A stretch of DNA of 64,000 nucleotides. It comes from Oryzias latipes (Eukaryota; Chordata; Actinopteri; Beloniformes; Adrianichthyidae). The stretch lies in NCBI RefSeq assembly GCF_002234675.1, contig NC_019859.2:28453973-28517972 (forward strand), read 5' to 3'. Under the pieces are notes generated by a model, which saw only the letters and a program-made list of their open reading frames with translations, was not told the DNA's origin and did no database searches. Each line of letters begins with the position of its first letter. The stretch's first letter is position 1. A program made the position numbers and the translations under genes. Positions 1-12,028 of this stretch are shown one piece after another.

Positions 1-140
1 CTGATCCTGTTACTTTTCTTATGCTCTCATGCTCATTATTGACTCCTGCCTGCCTGATCCTGACTTAGCTTTGTGGACTTTGAGCTGAGTAAATAAACCT
101 GCTGCATCTAGTACCAGCAGTCTGCCTGCTTTTATCACAG
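1..140 (+). repeat. LTR-like relic of a gypsy-type retrotransposon
   Basis: The pyrimidine-rich stretch with repeated cctgcctgcctgatcctga blocks and the segment running into agctgag closely matches 20470-20620, which directly follows a gypsy gag relic. It is therefore probably the end of a related LTR element cut by the window edge. No reading frame is present. Confidence 0.5.
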
Positions 141-548
141 ACATGGATTTATGTAAATTAGACTCTTGTTTGTTTGATAATTCAAAACAATATCAAACAA
201 CTTATTTTACCGCACCACACACACACACACACACACACACACAAATACACACATACATTCTCAATGAATGTGGAATTTTTTAAATAGCTGTACTGTATAG
301 AACAGCGGTCAGCAACGTTTATGACATGAAGTGGCAATTCGAAATTTTCTACCTAACAACTGTGCCATCACCAACTATAATGTGAATTCTAACACACAGA
401 AAAACAAAAACATTTCCAAAAATCTGAAATTTTATTTAATTCACAACAGCAGGCTTTATATTCTTAGATTAACTAAGAAAAGTTCTGTCATAACAATATT
501 GCACAAGGAAAATATGCCAAAGTTAAAATTGTAGTGCAACTGTGGGTT
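141..548. other. AT-rich stretch without a recognised gene
   Basis: It contains a (CA)n microsatellite at 216-243 and otherwise AT-rich unique-looking sequence. The only open frames are short and unlike known proteins. Confidence 0.6.
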
Positions 549-1183
549 GTGCCCATTGTTGATCCGATCGGGTGCATGTAAACAGTTTATTACAATTGTG
601 AGTCACTACTGCTCTGGCCTTTACGTCATAGCTAGACGGTGTGGCGCTCCAGAGAAGGCTTTGGAGCGTGAACAGGGCCAACCGGCTGCTCCATGTGGGC
701 AAACCATGTCTCTGGGCAGAGCAGCCGGACTTGTGGCTTTGTGTTTGCGGGCAGGGGAGGGTGCTTTGTTATGGTGTGCAGTCTGGAGGAGGCTTCAGAC
801 CGCAGTTGGTCCAGCTGCACTGTGTGAGCGAGTTGCCGGACTTAGGAGAGCCGTGTCTCCCAGGTAGAACTGTGTCCCCAAGCAGAGGAGCGGCTTTGGG
901 ACGGTGTGTGAGCTGGCAAAAATGAATGGAGAAATGCCGCTCCACACAGTCCTGTGAAACCATGTAAACAGTCATGTGAATATGTCTTTTGATTCATGTC
1001 TAGACAAAATAAAGGCTGAAGTTATTCTCACATTTCTACGTGCAGCCAAGATGCGCTTTATGGCATTGCCCGCATGGATTTAGGTGCATCCGCAATAAAG
1101 TCTTTCTTGGCGCATGTACACAGTTCAATTCGAATCAGATCTTTGATCCGATCAAAGATAATTTGCACACGTAACTGCAGCCT
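549..1183 (+). repeat. X-element copy 1 (5'-truncated TIR element)
   Basis: Its right end (tgatccgatcaaag..., then gtaactgcagcct) matches the right end of the complete copy at 15597-16778. The interior also shares gtcactactgctctgg and the aaataaaggctg block. The left terminus of the family is missing. Short open frames inside are not protein-like. Confidence 0.6.
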
Positions 1184-1394
1184 GTGTTTATATAGGTTTT
1201 CACTAAGCTCTCACCTTTTGCTCTGTTTTCTGCTGCAAATGGTAGAATTTTAAAACTGACACTAAACGGCCTTACTGAAAAACAGTTGCGCTTTGACTGA
1301 ATTTTTGCTTTGAGGAAAACAGCTTTGTAAGTTTGCCATTTTACTCTAATGCTGTTAAAGAAAACTGGTCTGAAGCAAGCTACATCCCAGCTGT

Positions 1395-1850
1395 AGACCA
1401 TGTGCAAGCATGACTATACTCAGATGGAAGTCACTTCCAACATGAAAAGGAAACTACCACCAACTACCACAAAATCTACTGGACCACCTTTGATGGTGAA
1501 GGTGAGACAGGAGTCTAAATCCAGGTCAGAAGAGGTTACTTTGGCTGAAACTGAAAGTCAGCTGCGTGAAAACTCTATAATGGTGGCAAACATTTCCTGG
1601 TTGGTTAAGATAATGGGGCTGAGAAAAAGACTGCAACAACGGAAAGAGAGATACCACAGATAGTGAAGGAGAACCAAGAACTGAGGGAAAAAGCTGCCTA
1701 ACTGGAAAGACATAAATGAAGCTGGAACTTGAAAATCCCATGGTCTGAAAGAAAAAGATGACAAGAACAGCCGAGAAGGTCATCTGGAAGTTCGTTATGA
1801 GGTGCCATAGAGATGCTTTCTGGAAAATCACTGAGAACTGTCAGACCTGC
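1395..1850 (+). pseudogene. decayed LINE-1 ORF1
   Basis: Read on the plus strand with frame changes, the interval gives a Lys/Glu-rich coiled-coil-like stretch. It is followed by text resembling the ORF1p phrase 'lkekdd...(n/t)reeV', typical of fish L1 ORF1 proteins. It has several stops and frameshifts. L1 ORF2 fragments follow at 2656 in the same orientation, which supports the call. Confidence 0.5.
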
Positions 1851-1873
1851 AAAGGACTTCAGTAAAGCAGACC

Positions 1874-2655
1874 GGGCTCTGGGGGCCTCGCGGCGGTCCT
1901 GCTGGCCCTGGCCTGGGTGGTGGGCTGGGTCGCCCGGGGGGCGGTTATTCCCTGCCTGCTGCCGTGTGGGGGATTCCAGCTGCCGCTGCTGCTGCGGCAT
2001 GGGTCTGGGTGTGGGGGTGGCTGGGCACTCTCCTTCCTTCTTTTCACATTCCACCATCCATTTTAGAAAAACATAAACACTCACCTGAGCACAGGTGTTA
2101 GCTCACCTTTGCACTAATAGTTTGCATGATTGAATGACTGAAATATTTCACACTAGTTGGTTTAAAGGCATAAGTATGCGTGTGTGAACACTATCGGTTT
2201 TTTGTACATGTTGACATGTGGACATTTTTTTCAGCCAGCAGATGTGTAGATAACATTTGAGTGTGTGTGTGGACAGGCCCCGCCCTTTTTGAACTACATT
2301 TGAACCTTACCGTAATGATAAACAACCAGTAAACTTGTTGCTTTATGCTGCTTCATGGTCTTCCCCCCCTCCTATTATCACCCTCTTACCCCCCCCCCCC
2401 CCAGCCCTCTAACATCCCTCTCTCTTCTTCCCTTCTTTCCTTTTCTGTCCGGTCCAACACTAAGGATTTTCAAACATCATTGAAATTAATAAAGTTTGGC
2501 CTCAATTACAGAAGGGTTTTTTTCAGACATACCTTTGGTTTGTCTAAAGATTAATAACCCCTGTTGTTAAAGTAAAATATGTCCAACACAAGAGGCCGTC
2601 AGCTCTCATCTGTCTGCCCAGCTGTTGGACAGGACAAGTTAAAAAAAAAAAAAAA
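1874..2655 (+). mobile_element. 5'-truncated copy 1 of the GC-rich poly(A) retroposon
   Basis: From ggctctgggggcc to the terminal A-run this is collinear with 18520-19309 of the full-length element, covering the end of the GC-rich part, the conserved 3' segment and ggacaggacaagtt plus poly(A). It sits between L1 ORF1 and ORF2 relics. No clear target-site duplication was found for this copy. Confidence 0.75.
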
Positions 2656-3622
2656 GATTGAGCAGAGATAGTAAACAAAAAGAAATGGAAGTTATCAGAG
2701 AAATTAATTCTATTTGATGCAAATCTTGTTTTAAGGGAAAGTGAGAAACAGAGATTTACACTCCTGCCAACCTCACTGGATAACATGTACATCTCTAAAG
2801 TCAAAGGTGCACGTATTGGGTCCAGGGGCTAAATGGATTGAACAGCTCAGTTTCCTTTTGTAGACTGGAAAAAACAAGGCAAGAGAAAAATGCTAATAAC
2901 AGATTACTAGTTGACAGAGAAAGTACAAATATGGAAGAAATGAATAGAGAAATGTTCTAGTTTTACAGTAGGTTGTACTCTTCTTCTTACTCATCTCAGG
3001 CTGCTGATGCCTTTTACAGTCATTTAAGGATTTGGCTCCCAAAGTGGATGAAAACTGTGTGAAGCAGCAATTAAATGGGAGAAGCAGAAAAAGCTATTAG
3101 AAGTTTAGCTATAAATCTCAAAGATCTGTTGGGGTTACCATCAACATTTACAAATATTTTGGGCACGTTTGAAAGAGCAGTTTATGTTAGTTATAAATGA
3201 AATTTCTGTCTTGAACATCCTTCCAACCACCATAAAGCAGGATTTTATCACCCTAATCCCTAAACCAGTTTTGTTAAAACAATCTATAATGATACAAACA
3301 GTGTAGTTACTGTAGATTCCGAAGTGGCATTTCTCACAGATTTTTCATTAACAAAGGAATTAGACAAGGCAGTCCAGTCCCACCAGTACTTTTTGGAATT
3401 GCAAAAGAAATATTATCAGGACTTCAAAAAATCCGATTTCTGTAAACTCAATGGGAGAACAGTTAACCATTATTTAGCTAGCAGATGACACGGCCATATT
3501 CATGAAGGACAGTCATCAAATACCTGAGATCTTTCAGACTGTAGATTTTTTTCTCTAAAGCATCTGGTTTAAAAAGAAATCTCAGCAAGTGTGAATTATT
3601 GCCAAAACATCATTCTCATCAG
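2656..3622 (+). pseudogene. decayed LINE-1 ORF2 (reverse transcriptase)
   Basis: Broken plus-strand frames contain recognisable L1 RT signposts in order: a segment like 'sRAKWIEq', a 'PTTIKQDFITLIPKP'-like motif, 'GIRQGsPVpP', an 'l(a)DDTAIFmKDS' active-site region and 'GLKrNLSKCELL'. Many stops and frameshifts mean it is dead. The frame is interrupted by another repeat and resumes at 3888. Confidence 0.7.
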
Positions 3623-3887
3623 TTAGTTAAATGGTAAATACTTACATAGTGCTTTTCTACCCTCTTTTGAAGGCCCAAGGTGCTTTATAGTCACATTCAT
3701 CCATGCACACACACATTCACACCCTGATGGTGGCTCCAGTGCTGAACTCTGGTGCCAACCTCCCACCAGAGGCAAGGTGGGGTTCAGTGTCTTGCCCAAG
3801 GACACATGGGCATGCAAAGCGGGAATTCAACCTGCAAGCTTATGATCATAGGTCGACCGCCCTACCACTGCACCACGGCCGCCCCAG
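3623..3887. repeat. interspersed repeat inserted in the L1 RT relic
   Basis: It starts at about ttaaatggtaaatac, contains gcttttctaccctcttttgaaggc and caaggtgctttatag, and ends in ...ggccgccccag. This is a layout I recognise as a common teleost interspersed repeat. L1 RT coding text stops at its left edge and resumes at its right edge, so it is an insertion. Its class (DNA element or SINE) is not settled. Confidence 0.5.
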
Positions 3888-4035
3888 TTATAAGATACCT
3901 GTTAGGACTGAAAATATCTGTTTACATTACCAAAGACAGCAAAACAATGGAGCAAATGAAGTGATGCAAAACTTTAGAAAGGTGTAAAGTTATTTAATAA
4001 ACATGTGGTCAAAGTATAACAGAAACATTCTGTGC
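3888..4035 (+). pseudogene. continuation of the decayed L1 RT
   Basis: The frame gives text like 'RYLlGLKIS', then 'ITKDSKTMEQMk'. This is the stretch that follows the palm region in L1 RT, directly continuing the relic that ends at 3622. Confidence 0.55.
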
Positions 4036-4039
4036 AGAA

Positions 4040-4621
4040 ACTAAACTTTTTTATTAAAGAATGAGTCATGACAACACAGCAACTTCAGTAATACCAGTTT
4101 CATTTTCCATGTGAAAAAAGGCTGCATAGTATGCCATTTTGCTCAAAACAAGTATCTGCACACAAATAAATAAACAAATAGAACAAAACTTAACAATGAA
4201 CATTTGTTCTCGTCTGATACTGTCACAGCACACTTTGACAATAAGCTTGTAAGCTGAGATTGTAAAATTCCCTGCAGTTGAAATCAAAAACCTGTTGAAT
4301 CGCTTGCTAGGTCGAGATTTTGATTATAATTGAGAAAGGGTACCCAAATTTCTTCAAATAGGTGTTTTTAGTTTTATGGATATACATTATTCTTTCCAAT
4401 GGAAGACAATACAACGTTTGTTTTAGCCACTGATTTATGCTAGGTCGGTTAATATTTTTCCAAGCTTGTGCAAAACACCTTTCAGCCATTAATAAGCTGA
4501 TATCAATAAATGCCCTCTCTGTTTTCCTAAAATTGTGTTTCACTGGATACATAGCCAATAGGAATAAGGCAGGCTCAATGGAAATTCTTTCTACTAAACT
4601 GGAATGTTGATCAGGATTCAT
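4040..4621 (-). pseudogene. 3' end of an L1-like element, opposite orientation
   Basis: The minus-strand frame 4621-4307 (about 104 residues) resembles the C-terminal end of L1/Tx1 ORF2 proteins: 'PALFLLamYP', 'fIDiSLLmAeRc', 'WKNinrPsInQWL', 'lPLERImY'. It lies between plus-strand L1 pieces and so must be a separate insertion or rearrangement. 4040-4306 would be its 3' UTR. Confidence 0.55.
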
Positions 4622-5490
4622 TTATCCAGCATATTCACTGTCAATTCCTATATCAGCTAGAAAAGAATCAAACCAGGCCAATTTCTATTTGACATGGAAA
4701 AACAAGAATCATTCATTTTTCTGTACCGCTTTGTCCCTTTCGGGGTCACGGGGCTGCCGGAGCCTGTCCCGGCTACTTGGGCGTAGGCAGGGGATGCCCT
4801 GGACAGGTCGCCAGTCTGTCGAAGGGTAAACAAGAATCATTAAATAAAAAAGGAACAACAATTTAGGATATTAGTCAAGGATTAATTAAAGCCGTAGAGT
4901 TTGAAAGTTTGGATGGAATTGTTATTTATATGATCTTTGTTTGTTAGAGAACTGTTTCCAACATCTTCTAAAAGTAAGTCCATTTCACAATATTACAAAA
5001 AAGAGGAAGTATTCAAATTAAGATGTCATTTTTTCCTCCGAAATACAAATTAATCCATTTTTAAATTATTTATGCCGTTTATCCGTGATGTTATGAGTTT
5101 TGTTGTCAAGCAGATAATTGTTCTCATTGTGAGTTTAATAAGAAAATACTTAATCATTTGTTTTTTGAATTTGAACGTGTATTTGTAAATGATTTTTTGT
5201 GGAGTATTTTTTTAGTTGGTGCTCTTCAAAGTTTCCTGTTCTTATTCCATCAGCAAAAAGAGAACATTATTATTTGGAGGGGTTTTTGTTGATAAATTAT
5301 TTGATTATTTGATATCTGGGAAATTTTACATTCAAAGAACAGGTTCTTAAAAAGCAAACCATTATCAAGCACATTCCATAAAGAAATCTGTTTAAATTTT
5401 AAATCACTAAAATAAAAAATAAAAAATATGCGAGAAAACTGTCCACATTGATTGAAAATAACAAGCAGTATGAAAACCCCTAGTATTATA
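4622..5490 (+). pseudogene. C-terminal part of a decayed L1 ORF2, plus strand
   Basis: Plus-strand frames give 'tWKNKNH', then 'veFESLdGI', a CHC-type Cys/His segment ('nCSHCEFNKKILNHLFFEC/F') and 'ISGKFYIHK...LKSKP', as at the C-terminus of fish L1 ORF2. Stops and frameshifts abound. It is interrupted by the small SINE insert at 4714-4827. Confidence 0.6.
4714..4827. mobile_element. SINE fragment with 14-bp target-site duplication
   Basis: The insert carries ctttcggggtcacggggctg and ccctggacaggtcgccagtc, as in the fuller copy at 27893-28215. It is flanked on both sides by aaacaagaatcatt (4700-4713 and 4828-4841), a typical LINE-assisted target duplication. This makes retroposition, not DNA transposition, the likely route. 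Confidence 0.75.
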
Positions 5491-5846
5491 TTATGGCATT
5501 TGTATTAGACTGCAATTTTTATGATTTTATTTTTTGATTTTTATTCATTTATGTTCTATCCATAAAAAATGTGTGTAATCTTTTGAAGTTCTAATTTATA
5601 AAAAGGGATTTAATAGGTGGAAGGGGTCACAGTAACAGCGCTGCATGAATTGACCCTTTTCTTTTGATCCCATAGGGGAAAAAAGCTCACTGTAAGATCA
5701 AGAGCTAATTGTTGTCACACCCCTGTGTGCCCCTGTCTTTTCCCAGCAGGCATTATGAAGGTTACCTGTGGAGTCCTGAGGAGGTCAGTGTTGCATCACA
5801 AATAGTTCCTCCTATGTGTTAAAGACATTTGCCTTTTATAAAATGC
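5491..5846. other. intergenic, nothing recognised
   Basis: AT-rich sequence following the L1 3' end. No protein-like frame or repeat boundary was recognised. Confidence 0.5.
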
Positions 5847-6165
5847 AGTTTACCCATCCATTTTTGCAACCCACTGTATCCCATTCAGGTGGTGGAGCTG
5901 GCTAACAGGGCTTTGCCTGGCTGCTGTTGGGTAGGGGGCACCCTGGACAGGTCATCAGTCGGTTGGAGGGACACACAATCACACACACAATTTAGAGTAA
6001 TCAATTTATCTATGAAGTATGTTTTTACACGGAAGGAGGAAGCCAGGGTGCCTGAAGAAAACATACATGCATGGGAGAAAATGCAAACTTCAAACAGAAA
6101 TGCCACAATCAGAGTCATGAAACCATGAGGGGAGAGCGCTAACCGCTGTGCCTCCGTACAGTCTT
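5847..6165 (-). repeat. decayed copy of the SINE seen at 27893-28215
   Basis: It shares, in the same order, the block ending ccctggacaggtc, the atctatgaagtatgttttt segment, the gaagaaaacatacatgcatggg segment and the gagcgctaaccgctgtgcc tRNA-like end. It is too diverged for its target duplication to be seen. Confidence 0.55.
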
Positions 6166-7060
6166 CTTAGACATTTTAATAGGTGCGAAATTATCATTGA
6201 AACCCAACATCACAACATAAAAATACGATATGCCAAAAAACAGATTTGATTCAAAGAGCAGATTATTGAATCTAGAGAGCTCGTTCAAAATAAAACAAGG
6301 TCCCATGACCTAATGAAATACTGGAACAAAAGACCTTCCAACTACACCTCTTCTGTCTGTCCTTCAGAACTTCTTTGTAGGCAACTCATCTTATCTGTGC
6401 CGTGTAATCAGGTGTTATTGACATCTGCAGAAATTGTATCATAAAAGTGTAATAGACTTAATTTTTAAAACATTGGACAAATAAGTTTGTCCATTTGTAA
6501 AATTTATTTAAAAAAAATACCAGCCAGCAAGTATAATCCTTAAAGAAACTTTCTTTGATCATACTTGAAATGTAAACAAAGATATTGTAGCAGGATGATG
6601 CTGCACAGCTGCAGGTAACCCCCTGACTACCTGGGAGCAGGATAAAAATGGTTTGGCCCAACACTTGAACACTTATGTGTGGTGCTCATACTGCGTCCAT
6701 TTTCTGGTGGCTAACCCTCTGTGCTTCCTGGTAAGTGTGGTGCTGCTGCTGTCTCCCTGTGAATCTGCTTTTTTTTCTCTCTCAAACAAATTGTGTTTTT
6801 AGCTAAGAAAAGACTTCTGGCATGTGGAACTCCCCTCTACTTCCCAGTGAACTTAAGGTGTGGATGAGTTTCTCCTTACTGCTCAGGTGATCAGTTTGTT
6901 TGATCGGAGCCTCTGCCTGTTTGGTTTTAATATTTATGAATTGGGTTGTAACTTTATTGTTACTAAAGGGCTGAACAGTGGCACTGGGGTTACTGCTCTT
7001 CCTGAATATCAAAAAGGCTCCAGTCCAAACTCCACACAGATGAAATTCCAGCTGGGAATC
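6166..7060. other. intergenic, nothing recognised
   Basis: No coding-like frame, RNA gene or repeat end was recognised. Short frames here have no protein signature. Confidence 0.5.
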
Positions 7061-7290
7061 TGGGGAAGCTGAACTTTCTGTGAGGAGTTTGCATGCTCTT
7101 CCTGTGCATGTGTGGGTTTTCTCCAGGGACTATTGCCTCCTCTTAGTCCAAAAACATGCTTCATAGGTTATTCGAGGATCTTACATTGTCCCTATATGAA
7201 TTAAGTGTTATTGGGCCCTGCAATAGACTGACATACCTGTCCAGGATATACCCCTCCTTCACCCGACAGCAGTCAGACTAGGATCCTGCT
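7061..7290 (+). repeat. SINE relic, opposite orientation to the 5847 copy
   Basis: The order here is reversed relative to the 27893 copy: gaggagtttgcatgctcttc, gtgtgggttttctccaggg, ccaaaaacatgcttcatagg, then gacatacctgtccagg. It therefore reads on the plus strand. Confidence 0.55.
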
Positions 7291-9247
7291 GTCCCTTATT
7301 CACAAAAGGAATGGCTTAAGAAAATTGAACGTAGTTCTTTGTTGTTTTTTTTTTTAAACAGGGACATTGCACATTAAAAAACATCTCAAATGCACTAGTT
7401 AGCCAAAAGATTTTTTCTTTTCTTCATTTGTTGTCAGAGGTTGTAAATTTGTCTTGAATACAAAGAGAAAATATTAACAAGAATACAATGTAAAGTTATC
7501 TGAGAATTCAAACTAAATATCAACATAAGTCTGCACAAAACACAATGTAAATGTAGAGGCACAGTAGTTGCTGTTAAGGATTCTTTATTTTTCCACTTGT
7601 CATTTGCATGTTGGAAATACACCAATCTTTTTGAAATTGCCCCCCCGAGGGCTCAATAAGAACTGACACAAGGAAAGAGTAAGAGGAAAATGATGGACTT
7701 CAGTAGCATCTGTTGCTCCTGTGAGAAGTTGATCTTGTATTAAATTAAGCCTTACAGATGCAGAGCAACCATCACGCTGCAGGGCTGCTACCTACTGCTA
7801 CACCATGGTTTGAAATGCCATGGAAAGATTCAAAGAATCTTCACATCTTTTGTTCACCAAAATGCATGCAGGAACTGAGACATGCATGCTTCTGCCCCTC
7901 CTTATAAACATGGAGCCAGGCAGTGGACCAGCTTGTTCATGTACAGAGAAAAGCATGGATCTTCATATTGAACTAATGTGCTGTTTATTTGCTGTGCTGA
8001 TGCATAAACAGAGACGGTGATGATAAATTCATTTTATTTAAAACAGACATGGGTCAATGACAGAGGCAAACAACAGAACTTTATAGGCTGGACAGTTTTC
8101 CCTTGAAATACTGACCCAAGCTAGACTTAAACAAAGGGAACCCCCCCCCCCCCCCCCCCCCCCATGGATGTTCTAACCTCGCTCAGTGTTACAGGTTCTA
8201 ACACTTTTATCAGATTCAACTGTTATGGATTCTTTTATTTTTTGCAGAACTGAAGGCTGGACTACACAAAGACAGCATCCATCAGAGCAGAAGATGTTAG
8301 CCTTGGTCAACAAAAGACAAAGCTGTTCACTTTGTTGCTATACCTTCTTGCATCATTTTTATGGGTAGCAGCAAATTTAAATTGGTCCACCAGCCAATCA
8401 GAAAAGAGCTTTTTCTGTAAAAAAAAAAAAAAAAAGGTAGAATTAAAAATGTGCACTAAATGGGAATATGACATTGAAAGATAAAGGGTACTGAGCAATT
8501 GAATTTCCCCAACATGGGATCAATAGAGATTATCGCATCTCATAAGGTTTGGCATGAACCCACATCATCACCAGGACGATTTTGTTGTACAAAACACAAC
8601 AGGCTTACCACCAGCACATATGACAAGCAAAGACAGCGGCATGGAGCTTCACTGTGTGAGCAGAGCTGTTGGTGCCACAAGATAAATTAATACAGTGCAT
8701 GTGTGCACATGAATGCAGAAACACGCGTGTCCATGTGTGTCAGTCTCTAAACAAAGAACATTTTTAAGTACACAATTCTTGTGCGTATAAATTGCAGTTA
8801 CATGTGACGGCAACCCCCCCCCTCCCCCCAGTGGCAAATGTTTGTTTATTAGCTGATTTAAAGGAGCAGCACTTATATACAGTATTTAAACTTGTCAACA
8901 GTGTTAAATGAGGAGACCTCTTTATCCAAGACTCTGTCACTGCATGTCTGAGATCAGAGCACATGACAGATAAAAGCAGGAGCATCAATTAAAGCCTCAG
9001 TCACAACTGCCCTTACAGGTGGATTTGGGTTGTCTGCGAGTGAAAAATGGGCAAATCTGTACGTCACATGCAGATGGTCCACAGAAACCTTTAAGATTTG
9101 AGGCCACCCAGTGAGATTGGAAGGCAAAACGTTCATGCACGTTTTTCCTTTGGGCATGCTTTCAGGGCGACAGGTTGTCGTGAAAACTTCAGACATATTT
9201 AAGGGTAAGTAAGGCTGAAGTAGCTGAGATGTAGGCATCACCTACAG

Positions 9248-9279
<32 letters not shown>

Positions 9280-10440
9280 CAAACCCTGTTCAATGCGCAG
9301 GAAGCCTGTTTGTGCTGTTCACATTGTCATGTATGTCATAAGAACGTGTAACTTCCATTATCATTACAACTACATCGCGATCGCACACACGACCATCCTA
9401 CGTTCAACTTTCATGAGGTGGCCCTCAGGGCAACTGCAAAAGACCCCTAATATTGCTGACCTTCCTCTCTACAACCCTCTATGGGCCTTTACAACCCAAA
9501 AACCTGCAGCACCCCCCATGTGGGTTGACCCTACAGATAACAAAGTGACTAAGGCTTTACGGTTAAGAGCTGAAACGTTATCATTTTTATCCTTGTTTTA
9601 TTTTTGAATGAACTCTAGAATCTGGTCTTTGATTCATTTCTATCTTGTTCAGGCATTTTTAAACATTTTGTCAGTGATGCTGAAGCAGGGCTTCTCTCTT
9701 CCTCCCTGAAAACAAAGTTTTATCTGGTGAGCCATGTTCCTTCTTTTTCACCACCCTTAGTCAAAATCCAGGTGTGCAGGATAGTTTGGTCTGTTTTAGT
9801 CCTTTCTTCAGCTTGACCTTGGTAACTACCTACTGTCCTCCCCTTTAATGTTTTACTTAAGTAATAGAAATCCTTAAAACTGATGCATTGTGTGACTTAT
9901 GTTTCTGACCTCTAATGCTATAAACAGGCTTTCTTGTAGATGTAACATAACTGAGTGTTTATCTGGGATATCTTTTACCCATGCCAGTTGTACATTACAC
10001 CTTTTTCTTTTAGTATAACCCATTTAAGTTGTGCTTCTTCCTGACCCACTGCCCCTATGAACACAAGGTTTGTATCGTCAATTTCTATTTGACTAGTTAC
10101 AAGAATCTTTGTTATGATGGGTTCTTCAGCCTTACAGGAGATGGAAGCCAGACATAATGTTTCAGATTATAATATATTCAAAGTTTGGTTATCCATCAGA
10201 TGATGTGGTCTTCCTCAGCACCTCTGCACATCTAAGATCCAGACTGCTGCTCCAGTGGACCCAAGGGCCAATGGGGTGGGGGCTGCTGGTCAGAGCCCTG
10301 ACTAGATGTTTCTGGTACACATTCTGCTGAGGTCAGCATGGTTGTAGGTCCTGTGCAGACGGACAGAATCTGACAGGGCTTGGATGGGTGGTGCAGGTCT
10401 GCAGCTGTATGAGGGGGTGGTGAGTCGGTATGTTGAGGAC
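7291..10440. other. long intergenic stretch with poly-C runs
   Basis: No gene was recognised. It holds uninterrupted C runs at 8141-8163 (23 bases) and 9249-9278 (30 bases). The largest frames (minus 9241-8954, plus 9293-9607) show no family motif that I recognise and are probably chance. Confidence 0.45.
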
Positions 10441-10680
10441 AGATCTTTAAGAAGAAGAAGACAAACATGGAAGCATGAAAGACGGAGCCACAGAGGGAAA
10501 AAAGACGAGAAATCAGATTAATATGGGACGGAGTTCTGATAACTGAACAAAGCATCCAGAAAAAAAACGTGATTAAAACAGAGATGTGCAGCAGCATTCT
10601 GGACCATCTACAGAGGCTTAATGGTACAGCTGGTCGTCCTATCAGACCCTCTGTCAAAAATATCTTCACCTTTACAATTT
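10441..10680. repeat. interspersed repeat fragment
   Basis: It contains gcagcattctggaccatcta and the following caRagGct text, which I recognise as part of a widespread teleost repeat. The long minus-strand open frame across it (10669-10232) is a by-product, with no recognised domain. Confidence 0.35.
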
Positions 10681-11221
10681 TGCTAGAACAAGCGAGAGTT
10701 TAGGTCTTCATATGTTTGTTTGCACTGAAGCAACAGAAACAAAAGGAAGAAAAGTCAACCCTGACAATAATTCACAACAGCTCAAAAATGAACTGGATTT
10801 AATCTTTGACACATTGTTAAAATTACAACACAGAGTTACTTTTCATTTGTCTTTAGACACTCCTGTTGAAGGTAACAGGTGTGGACAATATAGCCACCCA
10901 TGCAATCAGTCAAAATGAAGGACTCAACTGGTGTTTATCTATCTTTATCTGAGTTTGGAGAAAAGAAAAATATGTAAAAAGGAGTCTTTTAGTCTGAGAG
11001 AAAAAATGCATTTACCTTAATGTGGGACCAGTGCAGGAAGACACATGATATTGCCCCCCTGTAGTTGCATTTTTTATTTATTCATATTATATACATGAAA
11101 TGCTTCAGAAAAAAATCAAATGAGTTTAATTTTGTTAAGCCACTTAAATAAATAAAAATGTTTTCTTTTTACTAAACCAGACATATTTTTGAAATTATAA
11201 TTTATGTATTATTACTTATTT
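10681..11221. other. intergenic, nothing recognised
   Basis: AT-rich. No coding-like frame or element end was identified. Confidence 0.5.
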
Positions 11222-11465
11222 AAAGTTTTCATCATGGAGTCTTCATTGTCAAGTCTTTATTGTGTATTCTCATTGTAAAGTTTCCATAGTGAAATATTAT
11301 GAAGTGTTTATTATAGAGTTTTGAGCACAGAGTCTTCATAATGGGGTCATCATTATTGGATCTTCAATACGAAGTCTTTATCTTAAAGATAAAGACTTTA
11401 TTATAAAGTGTTTATCATCAAGTCTTCCTCATTGAGTCTTCATGAAGAAGTCTTTACTACAGGCA
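11222..11465. repeat. degenerate 14-bp minisatellite
   Basis: About 17 diverged units of roughly agtcttcattatga follow one another (agtcttcattgtca, agtctttattgtgt, agtttccatagtga, agtgtttattatag and so on). Units vary from 10 to 16 bases. Within it, 11372-11398 is a perfect inverted repeat with 13-bp arms and a 1-base centre. Confidence 0.75.
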
Positions 11466-12028
11466 TGTTTTATCACTCCAGTTCAAAAGAAATATACACT
11501 AAAATAATTAACGCAATATCTTTTATCTTGCTCTGACCCATATAATGCATAAGCAATGTTACATGTTCAAGCTGCCTGTTTAGTTTCAATGTACCAAAGC
11601 GATCAGAAGTCCTATAGCGCGATTTGAGCGTCAGGTGCGGCGCGTCGGTCTGGCAGCAGCACAATTTGAGCATTCAAAAATCTCAACTTTGACATGTTTA
11701 TAATAAATCAATCTGATCTCTTGACATCATCCGTGTCTTCCATTCATTGTAACTGAGATTTACACAGACACCACTCCATGTAGCCATCAGACTAAAAACA
11801 TTTGGCGGTAGCTCCTCTAACATGCATCTGGGGCGCCAAGCTTATGAACACATCTTTGGATTGGCGTCAAGCAGATAATTCGCCACATATCAGGCTCCTG
11901 ACCTGAATCTGATGTGAGAATCGCATTCACCACCACACTGGCACACACGCCAGCTGATTGATGAGAAGACCCTAACTCACTGATGGATTTCACAAGTCCC
12001 CCCCCCCCCCCCCCCCCATATCAGCTCC
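11466..12028. other. downstream flank of sstr5
   Basis: It contains a 20-base C run at 11998-12017, just beyond the sstr5 stop codon. It should include the 3' UTR, but no clear polyadenylation signal was assigned. Confidence 0.4.

Noticed and set aside
8954..9241. 95-residue minus frame resembling a globular protein
   Set aside because: No family recognised, no splice context, and it is adjacent to a poly-C run; treated as chance.
10232..10669. 145-residue minus-strand frame
   Set aside because: It overlaps an interspersed repeat, has no recognised domain, and the composition is not protein-like.
11221..11465. CRISPR array
   Set aside because: Units are 14 bp, contiguous and diverged with no spacers; this is a minisatellite in a vertebrate genome.
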